Assembly (NCBI GenBank): GCA_049974825.1
Contig: JBNGDJ010000029.1
Span: forward strand, 1 to 23,533
Source: JBKHDT01 sp049974825
Lineage (GTDB): Bacteria > Pseudomonadota > Gammaproteobacteria > Halothiobacillales > Halothiobacillaceae
DNA: 23,533 nucleotides
Reading direction: 5' to 3'
The translations under genes and the position numbers were made by a program. The notes under the pieces are model-generated. The model worked only from the letters and a program-made list of their open reading frames with translations. It was not told where the DNA came from and did not search any database. This document shows, one piece after another, positions 1-7,568 of this stretch; the first letter of the stretch is position 1, and the number at the start of each line of letters is the position of its first letter.

Positions 1-97
1 CAATGGCGTAAGCCATTGAATTGCGGAGCCCGGGCCGAGCATGTATCGGCCCGGGCGTTGCTGCACAAATCCATGGATGGATTTGTGCAGAGTTTCC
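1..97 (-). repeat. Multi-hairpin repeat, copy A (cut by window edge)
   Basis: This is the left 97 bases of a 152-base repeat, read on the minus strand; the rest lies outside the window. Reading the plus strand: stem H1 at 1-18 (arm CAATGGC, loop GTAA), stem H2 at 28-56 (11 bp, arm GCCCGGGCCGA, loop GCATGTA) and stem H3 at 61-90 (14 bp perfect arms, arm CTGCACAAATCCAT). It ends in TTCC at 94-97, the complement of the GGAA terminus. It lies 16 bases beyond the lptD stop, in the orientation that copies B, C and D have relative to their downstream genes. The base after the end does not allow a duplication test because the other end is missing. Confidence 0.9.
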
Positions 98-113
98 TTG
101 TGCGCGGGCCGGA

Positions 114-2441
114 TCATGGCTGGTACCCGGGAATGGCTCGCGAGAGCCGGTCGGTCTCTCCGATGCCGCCCAGGCCCTTGAGTTCGATTTGCAGCATCAC
201 GGCGTTGCGATAGCGTTGTTCGTCGATCCGGTCGGGGTTGACTACATAGCGCTGCGCCGCCAGACGCACCCCCCAGCAGCAGCTGTCATAGCCCACGCCG
301 GCCAGCGACCGGATCAGCCGCCGGTCGTCGAACGAATAGCCAAGCCGTCCAATGAAGCTCCAGCGCGACGTGGCCGGATAGGCGAAGGACAACTCGGCCT
401 GACGGTAGCCGTCGGGGATCTGACTGGTTTCGGTATCCTGCGGCCTGTAAGCATAGCTCAGGTTAAGGATTTCGTCCGCCCCCCCGTAGTAGCGCAGATT
501 GATCAGGCTGCGGCCGATCTTCTGACGGTCGGGGTCGTACTCGCTGACCAGACTCGCGCGCCAACGCCGGTCAAGCTGGCTGGATGCCTCGGCAATGACC
601 GTCGAGAGCCCTTGCGCGCTCGGTGTCTCCGAAAGGCGCACACGGGCATCCTCGAAATGGTACTGCTGGGCAATGCGCAGCCCGAGTCTTTCCAGGCCTT
701 CCCGGCGGTCTATCAGGGACCAGGAGAGGGCGTAGGTCAGCCGGTTGGCATCTCCAATCCGGTCGGCGCCATTGTAGCGATTGTCCGCGAAAAGCTGCGA
801 GAAGCTGAAGGTGGCCAGGGCCGTGTCGAAGACGGGAAATCCGGACTGGTCCCGGTAGGGAACGTAGAGGTAGTGCAAGCGGGGCTCGAGCACGCCCAGG
901 TAGCGATCCCCGTGGTCCCGTTCCAGGAAGGCCCGTGCATCCAGGCTGGCCATCGGGATGGCGCGGCGGGGGTTGTCTGACAGGCCGGGCTCGCCGGTCC
1001 TGCGATCCAGCGCGTACTGGGCCAGGTCCACAGCCAGGCGTGGCCGCAGCTCAAGGTAGGGTTGGCGCCAGCGCCCCTCGATGGCGGGGCGCGCATGAAA
1101 CCGCAGGCCTCTGTCTCGGGACGGGTCTGGGTGCGTGAAGCGACTGGCGCTGGAGATCAGCGCCAGGTCGCCGCTGAGTCCGGCGATGCGGCCGGCATGC
1201 CAGCGTGCGGATGCATCGAGTCGCGGAAGCGTCCGGTAGGGCCGGTCGAAATCGTCGATCAGCGGGCTGACCGTCTGGTATTGCTGCGCAAGCAGGCCGA
1301 GTTGCCAGGGCCCGGCCCGGTAGGCGGCCCTGAAGGCCGTTTCCAGGTTGTCCGTGGCGGCATCCTCAAGGTTGTTCGAGAAATCCTGGAGGTACTGCCG
1401 GTCTGAAACCCGGTTGAACCGCAGGTCGGTACTCAGCCCGGAGGTCCAGCGAGCGCCGTGGCGGGCGCTGGCCAGCCAGCGACGGTCGTCCCGAACGCGG
1501 TCATGGGGGGTGAAATCGACGCGCAGCTGGCCGAATCCCTCGCGGTGCAGGTAGCGCCACTCGCTGTCCAGCCCCGGTCCGCGACGGCTCATCAGGCGCG
1601 GGGCCAGAGTGGCATCCATGTTCGGAGCGATGTTCCAGTAATAAGGGACGGACAGCTCGAAACCGCCGCCACTGCTGGAACCCAGCGTGGGGTAGAGGAA
1701 TCCGCTTTGGCGGCGGTCATCGATTGGAAAGCTCGCCCAGGGCAGGTAGAACAGGGGCGTATCGCCCACCCGCAGGATGGCATGCCGGGCAGTCCCCCGG
1801 CCGCTTTCACGATCCAGGTCAATCTGTTCGGCATGAATCGACCAGTCGCGTTGGTCGATCGGGCAGGTGGAAAAGTCGGCCCCGGTCAGTTGCCAGTGCT
1901 CGGCCGACGACTGCCGGACCTGCTCAGCCTGCCCTGAGGCATGGTGTTCGGTCAGCCAGTAGCTGACTGACTCCAGCAGGCCCTGGCGTGCATCCAGCGC
2001 ATATTCGGCCCGGTTCGCGCGCAGGCGCAGTGCCGGGGTTTCAAACCAGAGCCTGCCGCTGCCCTCGAAGCGATCCAGGTCAGGGTGATAGGCAAGCGAC
2101 TCCCCCGTGACGCGCTGGTCGCCGCGCAGAAGGATCGCACTGCCTTCCAGGTGGATTGCCCCGTCCTGAGCGTAGCGCATCCTGTCTGCGGTCGCCTCGG
2201 CCGGTGCCGACTCGGGCAACGGCGTCAGTGGTGGGCGCTCGGGCAGGAAGGGCGGACAAAGGGCATAGGGGTCAGCCGCTGACAGGGCCGTGGCCGGCAT
2301 CAGACACAGCACCGCCGCCAGTCGGCAGACAAGCGCGCCCGCCCCTGCGCAAAACCCGCTGTGGTTTCGCGCAGGGCCTTTCGACGGGCCGGCCGTTCGA
2401 CGGCTGGACCCGCTCCGCCCTTGATGTGCCCTGCCTGCCAT
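114..2441 (-). CDS. lptD: LPS-assembly outer membrane protein LptD
   Basis: LptD is the outer-membrane beta-barrel that, plugged by LptE, inserts lipopolysaccharide into the outer leaflet. The 775-residue product has a signal-peptide-like segment at about residues 36-54 after an unusually long, Arg/Ser-rich start, then an N-terminal OstA/LptA-like domain and the large C-terminal barrel. The four cysteines that form the LptD inter-domain disulfides are all recognisable: Cys62 just after the predicted cleavage site, one in the DFSTC motif near residue 190, and the adjacent pair Cys721-Cys722 (YDSCCW). The start lies 23 bases after the adk stop, so the two are probably co-transcribed; the usual neighbour surA would be beyond the left edge and cannot be seen. 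The ribosome site before the ATG is weak, so a later start within the long leader is possible. Identity is secure. Confidence 0.95.
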   Translation of the reverse strand: MAGRAHQGRSGSSRRTAGPSKGPARNHSGFCAGAGALVCRLAAVLCLMPATALSAADPYALCPPFLPERPPLTPLPESAPAEATADRMRYAQDGAIHLEGSAILLRGDQRVTGESLAYHPDLDRFEGSGRLWFETPALRLRANRAEYALDARQGLLESVSYWLTEHHASGQAEQVRQSSAEHWQLTGADFSTCPIDQRDWSIHAEQIDLDRESGRGTARHAILRVGDTPLFYLPWASFPIDDRRQSGFLYPTLGSSSGGGFELSVPYYWNIAPNMDATLAPRLMSRRGPGLDSEWRYLHREGFGQLRVDFTPHDRVRDDRRWLASARHGARWTSGLSTDLRFNRVSDRQYLQDFSNNLEDAATDNLETAFRAAYRAGPWQLGLLAQQYQTVSPLIDDFDRPYRTLPRLDASARWHAGRIAGLSGDLALISSASRFTHPDPSRDRGLRFHARPAIEGRWRQPYLELRPRLAVDLAQYALDRRTGEPGLSDNPRRAIPMASLDARAFLERDHGDRYLGVLEPRLHYLYVPYRDQSGFPVFDTALATFSFSQLFADNRYNGADRIGDANRLTYALSWSLIDRREGLERLGLRIAQQYHFEDARVRLSETPSAQGLSTVIAEASSQLDRRWRASLVSEYDPDRQKIGRSLINLRYYGGADEILNLSYAYRPQDTETSQIPDGYRQAELSFAYPATSRWSFIGRLGYSFDDRRLIRSLAGVGYDSCCWGVRLAAQRYVVNPDRIDEQRYRNAVMLQIELKGLGGIGETDRLSRAIPGYQP

Positions 2442-2464
2442 GCCCCGACGAGCCTGCCGACAGT

Positions 2465-3112
2465 TCAGAGTGTGTCGATGATCTTGCGAAAGTCCTCGGC
2501 GATCTGGTCGATTTCTCGGGTGCCATCGACCCGATGCAGCTTGTCCTGCTTGCCGTAAAAGTCGACCAGGGGGGCGGTCTGGGCCTCGAAGACCTTCAGG
2601 CGCTTGCCGACGGTTTCCTCGTTGTCGTCCGAGCGGTGGATCAGTTGGCCGCCGCAGAGGTCACAGACGCCTTCTTCCTTGGGTGGATGGGTGTGGCGGT
2701 TGAAGCAGGCACCGCAGTCGGCGCAGGTGAGCCGCCCGGTCAGGCGCTTCATGAGATCCTCGAAGGGAACCTCCAGGTAGATGGCTGCCTGCAGGGGCTG
2801 CTTGAGTTCGGCCAGCATTTCGTCCAGTGCCACGGCCTGAGTCTCGTTGCGCGGGAAGCCGTCGAGAATGTAGCCGTTTTCGGTATCCGGTTCGGCCAGG
2901 CGCTCGCGAATCATGCCGAGCACGATCTCGTCGCTGACCAGCTGGCCGTTGTCCATCGCTTCCTTGGCCTTGCGGCCGAGCTCGGTGTTGGCGGCGACCG
3001 CCGCGCGCAGCAGGTCTCCAGTGGAGATCTGTACCACGCCGTAATGTTCAATCAGTTTCTTGGCCTGGGTTCCCTTGCCGGATCCCGGTGCGCCGAGCAG
3101 GACGATACGCAT
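2465..3112 (-). CDS. adk: Adenylate kinase with zinc-binding LID
   Basis: Adenylate kinase interconverts ATP + AMP and two ADP in the cytoplasm. The 215-residue protein has the P-loop GAPGSGKGTQ (residues 8-16), the AMP-site segment STGDLLR (30-36), the DGFPR motif (84-88) and a long LID domain. The LID carries Cys130, Cys133, Cys150 and Cys153, the four-cysteine zinc site typical of Gram-positive and some other bacterial enzymes, whereas the E. coli LID lacks these cysteines. The start is preceded by GAGGAA at a good distance. lptD follows 23 bases downstream on the same strand. Upstream is a hairpin-rich gap shared divergently with ppa; I see no convincing adk promoter in it. Confidence 0.97.
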   Translation of the reverse strand: MRIVLLGAPGSGKGTQAKKLIEHYGVVQISTGDLLRAAVAANTELGRKAKEAMDNGQLVSDEIVLGMIRERLAEPDTENGYILDGFPRNETQAVALDEMLAELKQPLQAAIYLEVPFEDLMKRLTGRLTCADCGACFNRHTHPPKEEGVCDLCGGQLIHRSDDNEETVGKRLKVFEAQTAPLVDFYGKQDKLHRVDGTREIDQIAEDFRKIIDTL

Positions 3113-3539
3113 GCTGTTCCTCGTTGAGTGTGATGGCGGTGGATGAGCCGGGCCCGGTCGCCCCGGCCTTCCCGAGGCCCGCGACCGGCTGCCCGTCCAA
3201 AACAGGGAACCTCGAAAAACCCCGTCCTTGGGTTTTTTCGAGGACGTGGTTCGCGGGAGACCCGCGAACGACTTGCGCTACTTCAACCGCTTGCGCGGTT
3301 GTTGAGTCGAAGCCCCTTCACCCGCAAATTTGCCGCCATGGATGGCGGCAAGGGGCGCAGACCAGGGACGAGCAGGGGCATCCCTGCCCCAGAGGGCGCC
3401 TTGAAAGGTGTTTCGAGGCACCCAACAATCGGACTGACCCCTCGAATCGAGGGCAAAACCCGTATAATACCGGACTCCGCCGGGGCTGGCTCAAGGTAAA
3501 TGTGCAGACGTGCTCTCCCGGGCTGTGCACAAGCACGCA
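3113..3539. other. Hairpin-rich adk/ppa intergenic region
   Basis: No gene is visible here. Serial stem-loops fill the stretch: 3210-3243 (10 bp plus 3 bp, A/T-rich arms), 3250-3268 (8 bp, loop AGA), 3269-3309 (an outer CGACT/AGTCG pair round an inner 7-bp hairpin CAACCGC, loop TTGC, at 3284-3301), about 3330-3352 (arm TTGCCGCCAT, two-base loop GG), about 3372-3390 (GCAGGGG...), and 3439-3453 (CCCTCG/CGAGGG). Several copy the style of the five-copy repeat: the same TTGC loop in a 7-bp stem, the same CCAT-GG-ATGG apex, and a GGGCATCC-type stem. This may be an older or different member of the same kind of element. A consensus -10 hexamer lies at 3463-3468. Confidence 0.6.
3463..3468 (+). promoter_or_regulatory. 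Consensus -10 hexamer, possible ppa promoter
   Basis: A perfect TATAAT lies about 300 bases before ppa. The -35 position 17 bases upstream is poor (CCTCGA), so the call rests on the -10 alone. If used, the ppa transcript would have a leader of nearly 300 bases that includes all of repeat copy B. The 15-base palindrome at 3439-3453 lies immediately upstream and could bind a regulator, but that is a guess. Confidence 0.35.
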
Positions 3540-3572
3540 GGCAGCTTGTTTGCGGCATGCCTGCCCCAATCG
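3540..3572 (+). repeat. Degenerate right-half repeat fragment next to copy B
   Basis: The sequence TTGCGGCATGCCTGCCCC, followed by AATCGGGAATCTCTGCAC running into copy B, resembles the right part of the repeat (the GGGCATCC stem and the start of the terminal GGGAAGGTCTGCA stem). It shares GCCCCAATCGGGAATCT with the fragment before copy D. It appears that the right arm of an older copy was joined to the left end of copy B at the shared GGGAAnnTCTGCAC motif. This would explain why copy B lacks a flanking duplication. Confidence 0.5.
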
Positions 3573-3724
3573 GGAATCTCTGCACGAATCCATCCATAGA
3601 TTTATGCAGACGCGCCCGGGCCGATACATGCTCGACCCGGGCTCCGCAATTCAATGGCTTGCGCCATTGAGCGGCAGGGCATCCATGCCCTGCACGGGAA
3701 GGTCTGCATTCGTGCAGACCTTCC
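3573..3724 (+). repeat. Multi-hairpin repeat, copy B (152 bases)
   Basis: Full-length copy in the ppa leader. In order: H3 at about 3579-3610 (imperfect 14-bp stem), H2 at 3615-3641 (10-bp stem with one mismatch, loop TACATGC), H1 at 3652-3669 (7-bp stem CAATGGC, loop TTGC), H4 at 3674-3693 (9-bp stem GCAGGGCAT, loop CC) and H5 at 3696-3725 (13-bp stem GGGAAGGTCTGCA, loop TTCG). The ends, GGAATCTCTGCACGAATCC and the complement GGAAGGTCTGCACGAATGC, form imperfect terminal inverted repeats. The right flank is CTAA; the left flank ATCG does not match. The last stem ends about 46 bases before the ppa ATG. Confidence 0.9.
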
Positions 3725-3771
3725 CTAAACGTTTTTCCTATTACGACTTACGACCGAAGAAGGATTGCAGC

Positions 3772-4308
3772 ATGAACCTCGACATGATTCCAGCCGGCAA
3801 AGATACCCCGGGCGACGTGAACGCCGTCATCGAGATTCCCGCGCAGGGCGCGCCGATCAAGTACGAGGTAGACAAGGACTCCGGCGCCCTGCTGGTCGAT
3901 CGATTCATGGCAACTGCCATGTTCTATCCCTGCAACTACGGCTTCATCCCGCACACGCTCTCGGATGACGGTGATCCGGTAGATGTGCTGGTGGTTACGC
4001 CCGAGCCGCTGATGCCCGGCTCCGTGATTCGCTGCCGTCCGGTGGGCATGCTCAAGATGACCGACGAGGCGGGTGTCGATGCCAAGCTGATTGCCGTCCC
4101 GCACGGCAAGCTGACGCCCCTCTACGATCACGTCCAGTCGCCGCAGGATCTGCCGCAGCTGCTGCTTGACCAGATCAAGCATTTCTTCGAACAGTACAAG
4201 GCGCTTGAGCCGGGCAAGTGGGTCAAGGTCGAAGGTTGGGAAGGTGTCGAAGCTGCCCATGCCGAAATCGAGGATTCGATCGCCCGCCATCGCGCGGGTG
4301 GCGCCTGA
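3772..4308 (+). CDS. ppa: Inorganic pyrophosphatase (family I)
   Basis: Hydrolyses pyrophosphate to two phosphates, pulling biosynthetic reactions forward; soluble, Mg-dependent. The 178-residue product matches the usual bacterial family I length. The signature DGDPVDVLV (residues 66-74) supplies the three metal-binding aspartates Asp66, Asp68 and Asp71, and the YGFIPHT segment precedes it as in the E. coli enzyme. The ATG at 3772 is chosen because AGAAGGA lies seven bases upstream and the protein begins like its family; an in-frame extension through the repeat is rejected. mrdA follows 47 bases later on the same strand, an unusual partner since E. coli has rsfS-rlmH there. Repeat copy B occupies the leader. 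Confidence 0.97.
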   Translation: MNLDMIPAGKDTPGDVNAVIEIPAQGAPIKYEVDKDSGALLVDRFMATAMFYPCNYGFIPHTLSDDGDPVDVLVVTPEPLMPGSVIRCRPVGMLKMTDEAGVDAKLIAVPHGKLTPLYDHVQSPQDLPQLLLDQIKHFFEQYKALEPGKWVKVEGWEGVEAAHAEIEDSIARHRAGGA

Positions 4309-4355
4309 TCGATTTTTGCCGCGGGGCTTCTGGCCCGCTTTCCTGATCCCCGATC

Positions 4356-6206
4356 GTGTCGCGACATCACAGCCTGCTGGACAGCCGCCACGCACGGGCC
4401 ATCTTCAACCGCCGGGTCGTCGTGGCGGTGGTGGTGTCCGTGCTGGCGATCTCCGGGCTGCTTGGACGGGCGGCGTATCTGCAGGTCGTTCAGTACGAGC
4501 ACTTTCAGGCGCTGGCCGACAAGAACCGCATCCGGGTTCAAACCCTGCCGCCCGAGCGTGGCCGGATTTTTGACCGTCACGGTCGGGTCCTGGCTGACAA
4601 CCGTCCAAGCTACCAGGTTGAGCTGATCCGCGAGGATGTGCCGGACCTGGACTCCACCCTGGCATTGCTTGCCTCGGTGCTGGATCTCGACGCGGCGGCC
4701 CTGGCGCGCGTCCGCGAACGCCTCGGCCAGAGCCGGGTTTTCGATCCGGTGCTGGTCAAGGCCAACCTGAGCGCGCGCGAACGGGCGGAGCTCGCCCGCT
4801 ATCGACCCTGGCTGCCGGGCGTGGATGTGGTTTCGAGGTTGACCCGGGTTTATCCGTACCGGCACCTGCTGGCCCATGTGGTCGGTTACGTGGGACGCGT
4901 CAACGAGCGGGAACGGGCCCTGCTCGACCCCGAGAACTACCGGCGGACCGACTTTGTCGGGAAGACGGGCATCGAGCGCCAGTACGAGGCGCGCCTTCAC
5001 GGGCAGGCAGGGTTCCGGCGGGTGGAGGTCGATGCCTTCGGCCGGGTACTGCGGGTCCTTGACGAGCAGGCCCCGGTGCCGGGCGAGGATCTCGTGCTCA
5101 GCCTGGATGTCGGCCTGCAGGGGCTGGCGGACGCGGCGCTGGGGCCGTTCAACGGCTCAGTTGTCGCGCTGGATCCGCGCAATGGCGCCGTGCGGGCGTT
5201 GGTCTCCAAGCCCGGTTTTGACCCCAATCTTTTCGTCGGCGGGATTTCGGTCGCGGACTATCAGGCCCTGCTGGAAGACCCGGACCGCCCGTTGTACAAC
5301 CGGGCGGTCACGGCGACCTACCCACCAGGCTCCACAATAAAAATGCTGATGGGGCTGGCTGGTCTGGATGCGGGCCTGGTCGAGGCCGACGAGCGCTTCT
5401 TCGCCGGGCCTTTCTTCCGTTTGCCGGGGCACAGCCATCGCTACCGAGACTGGCGGCGCGGTGGGCATGGCTGGGTCAACCTGGACAAGTCGATCGCCCA
5501 GTCGGTGGACGTCTATTTCTACGATCTGGCCCATCGCATGGGCATCGACAGCATGCACCGCTACCTGACCGACTTCGGCCTGGGGGTGCGTACGGGGATT
5601 GATCTGCCCGGCGAGTCCCGGGGCCTGGTGCCCTCGCGCGGCTGGAAGGAGCGCGTCCGGGGCCAGCCCTGGTATCCGGGCGAGACCGTGATCGCCGGGA
5701 TCGGACAGGGGTACATGCTGAGCACCGCCCTGCAGCTGGCCAACATGACGGTCACCCTGGCCAACCGGGGCGAGCGCCATCGCCCCTGGCTGCTGGCCGA
5801 TCATGCCCAGTCCGAGCCGCCCACGCATGTTTACGCCGAGTCACACTGGGACGCGATACTGGACGGCATGAAACACGTGATCCATTCCGATTACGGAACA
5901 GCCCGGCGTATCGGCGAGGGTGCGCCCTACGAATTGGCGGGCAAGACCGGCACCGCGCAGGTGTTCTCGCTGGGTCAGGACGAGGAGTACGACGAGGAGG
6001 CCATTGCCGAGCGTCTGCGCGATCATGCGCTTTTCGTCAGCTATGCGCCGTTCAAGGAACCGAAGATCGCCGTGGCGGTCATTGCCGAGAACGGGGGCAG
6101 TGGCTCCGGAACGGCCGCGCCCATCGCCCGCAAGGTCATGGACGCGGCGCTGGAGTACTACGGATACCGACAGGCGGAAGTCGAGGTGCGCGATGGCCGC
6201 GAGTGA
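4356..6206 (+). CDS. mrdA: Penicillin-binding protein 2 (elongasome transpeptidase)
   Basis: PBP2 is the class B transpeptidase that cross-links peptidoglycan in the side wall, working with the glycosyltransferase RodA. The 616-residue protein has one N-terminal membrane helix (about residues 20-38), the dimerisation domain with PPERGRIFDRHGRVLA (65-80) and a C-terminal transpeptidase domain. The three active-site motifs are present: STIK (326-329, nucleophile Ser326), SVD (383-385) and KTG (530-532). The start is a GTG with no clear ribosome site, 47 bases after ppa; the first residues before the membrane helix fit the family, so I keep it. The 3' end overlaps rodA by 14 bases, indicating coupled translation. 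Confidence 0.96.
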   Translation: MSRHHSLLDSRHARAIFNRRVVVAVVVSVLAISGLLGRAAYLQVVQYEHFQALADKNRIRVQTLPPERGRIFDRHGRVLADNRPSYQVELIREDVPDLDSTLALLASVLDLDAAALARVRERLGQSRVFDPVLVKANLSARERAELARYRPWLPGVDVVSRLTRVYPYRHLLAHVVGYVGRVNERERALLDPENYRRTDFVGKTGIERQYEARLHGQAGFRRVEVDAFGRVLRVLDEQAPVPGEDLVLSLDVGLQGLADAALGPFNGSVVALDPRNGAVRALVSKPGFDPNLFVGGISVADYQALLEDPDRPLYNRAVTATYPPGSTIKMLMGLAGLDAGLVEADERFFAGPFFRLPGHSHRYRDWRRGGHGWVNLDKSIAQSVDVYFYDLAHRMGIDSMHRYLTDFGLGVRTGIDLPGESRGLVPSRGWKERVRGQPWYPGETVIAGIGQGYMLSTALQLANMTVTLANRGERHRPWLLADHAQSEPPTHVYAESHWDAILDGMKHVIHSDYGTARRIGEGAPYELAGKTGTAQVFSLGQDEEYDEEAIAERLRDHALFVSYAPFKEPKIAVAVIAENGGSGSGTAAPIARKVMDAALEYYGYRQAEVEVRDGRE

Positions 6207-7314
6207 TTCACTGGGGCCTGCACAAGCCAGTCGTTTCCGACTGGTCTACGACCCGATATTGCTGTTTCTTCTGGTCATCCTCGCCTCGGTGGGGCTGGTG
6301 GCAGGCTACTCGGCCTCCGGCGGGGATCTGGCACAGGTCGAGAAGATGGCTCTGCGCTTCGGCATGGCGTTCGCCGTGATGATCCTGGTGGCCCAGGTCC
6401 CGCCGAGACTTTTCTTCGCTGCCGCCCCCTGGGCTTTCGCCGGTGGTGTGGCGCTGCTGGTGGCGGTTCTGTTTTTCGGGGACGTGGGCAAGGGAGCCCA
6501 GCGGTGGCTTGATCTGGGGTTTGTCCGGTTCCAGCCCTCCGAGATGATGAAGCTGGCGGTCCCGCTGATGATTGCTTGGTATCTGGCACATCGTCCGCTG
6601 CCCCCCCGTTTGCCAGACATCCTGGTGGTGCTTGGGCTGGTGGGCTTGCCCGGCTGGCTGATCATGGCCCAGCCAGATCTGGGCACGGCCCTGCTGGTGT
6701 CGGCGGCAGGTCTGTTTGTTCTTTATTTCGCCGGGCTGGCGTGGCGGTATATCGTCGGCTTTTTGCTGGTAGCGGCCATGGTGGCTCCGCTGCTCTGGCA
6801 TTTCGTGCTGCACGAGTACCAGAAACGCCGTGTCCTGACGCTCTTTGATCCGCAGGCCGATCCGCTCGGTGCCGGGTATCACGTTATCCAGTCGATGATT
6901 GCCATTGGCTCGGGCGGACTCTACGGCAAGGGTTGGATGGAAGGGACCCAGGCGCACCTGGACTTTCTCCCGGAAGGCACCACGGACTTTGTGCTGGCGG
7001 TCTTTGCCGAAGAGTTCGGGCTGGTCGGGATGCTGTTTCTTTTCCTTCTGTACCTGATGATCGTGTTGCGCTGCATGCTGATTGCCGTGCGTGCCGAATC
7101 GGTGGCGGGGCGCCTGTTCGGGGCGGCAGTTGCGATGACTCTTCTGGTCTACGTGTTCGTCAATGCGGGGATGGTGGTGGGGTTGTTGCCGGTTGTGGGC
7201 GTGCCCCTGCCGCTCATGAGCTACGGCGGCACGGCGCTGGTGACCCTGATGGTGGGTTTGGGTATGCTGATGGCCATTCGGGCGCAGAAGCGATTTTTGG
7301 GACACGAAAATTGA
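6193..7314 (+). CDS. rodA: Rod-shape peptidoglycan glycosyltransferase RodA
   Basis: RodA is the SEDS-family polymerase that extends glycan strands from lipid II in the inner membrane, as the partner of PBP2. The 373-residue product is almost entirely hydrophobic helices (about ten) and has the family landmarks WLDLGFVRFQPSE, QPDLGTALL, LFDPQADPLGAGYH, FLPEGTTDFVLAVFAEEFG and GVPLPLMSYGG. The ATG at 6193 overlaps the end of mrdA by 14 bases and gives the usual N-terminus. Repeat copy C starts 45 bases after its stop and separates it from mltB. Confidence 0.97.
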   Translation: MAASDSLGPAQASRFRLVYDPILLFLLVILASVGLVAGYSASGGDLAQVEKMALRFGMAFAVMILVAQVPPRLFFAAAPWAFAGGVALLVAVLFFGDVGKGAQRWLDLGFVRFQPSEMMKLAVPLMIAWYLAHRPLPPRLPDILVVLGLVGLPGWLIMAQPDLGTALLVSAAGLFVLYFAGLAWRYIVGFLLVAAMVAPLLWHFVLHEYQKRRVLTLFDPQADPLGAGYHVIQSMIAIGSGGLYGKGWMEGTQAHLDFLPEGTTDFVLAVFAEEFGLVGMLFLFLLYLMIVLRCMLIAVRAESVAGRLFGAAVAMTLLVYVFVNAGMVVGLLPVVGVPLPLMSYGGTALVTLMVGLGMLMAIRAQKRFLGHEN

Positions 7315-7359
7315 ATGCAGGCATGAAAGCAATGCAATTACTGGCAGGGAGGCTGCTGA

Positions 7360-7532
7360 GCAAACTTTGCACAAGTCCCTCCTTGGGTTTGTGGACTGGC
7401 GCCAGCTGCGCGTTCGGCAACGCCCGGGCCGATACGTGCTCGGCCCGGGCTGCGCAATTCAATGGCTTGCGCCATTGTGTGTCGGGACACCCGTCTCCCG
7501 ATAGGGGGTGTTTGCCGTCGTGTAGTCATTCT
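7360..7532 (+). repeat. Multi-hairpin repeat, copy C (173 bases, decayed)
   Basis: Lies between rodA and mltB. It aligns end to end with the 152-base plan apart from a 21-base insertion at 7394-7414, the same point at which copy D carries 42 bases. H2 at 7423-7449 is perfect (10 bp, loop TACGTGC) and H1 at 7460-7477 is perfect (CAATGGC, loop TTGC). H3 keeps pairing through two G-T wobbles. The H5 region at 7504-7533 keeps only about 20 of 30 positions relative to copy D and no longer folds well. The ends are GCAA and TTCT in place of GGAA and TTCC. Flanks are CTGA (7356-7359) and CTGG (7533-7536), a 3-of-4 match. It stops 36 bases before the mltB start. Confidence 0.85.
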
Positions 7533-7568
7533 CTGGGCAATTCCTCGCCAGGCCCAGCCGGGGTGGGG

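Noticed and set aside
21..980. Long open frame opposite lptD
   Set aside because: It is the antisense of a clear lptD barrel, has no family-like motifs and no ribosome site; such shadows are common in GC-rich genes.
3463..3640. A tRNA or small RNA gene after the TATAAT
   Set aside because: No T-loop GTTCGAATC-type motif or cloverleaf could be found; the hairpins belong to the repeat family.
7323..7568. Extension of MltB through repeat copy C
   Set aside because: The frame is open through the repeat, but translation of a transposon-like palindrome before a proper signal peptide is implausible.
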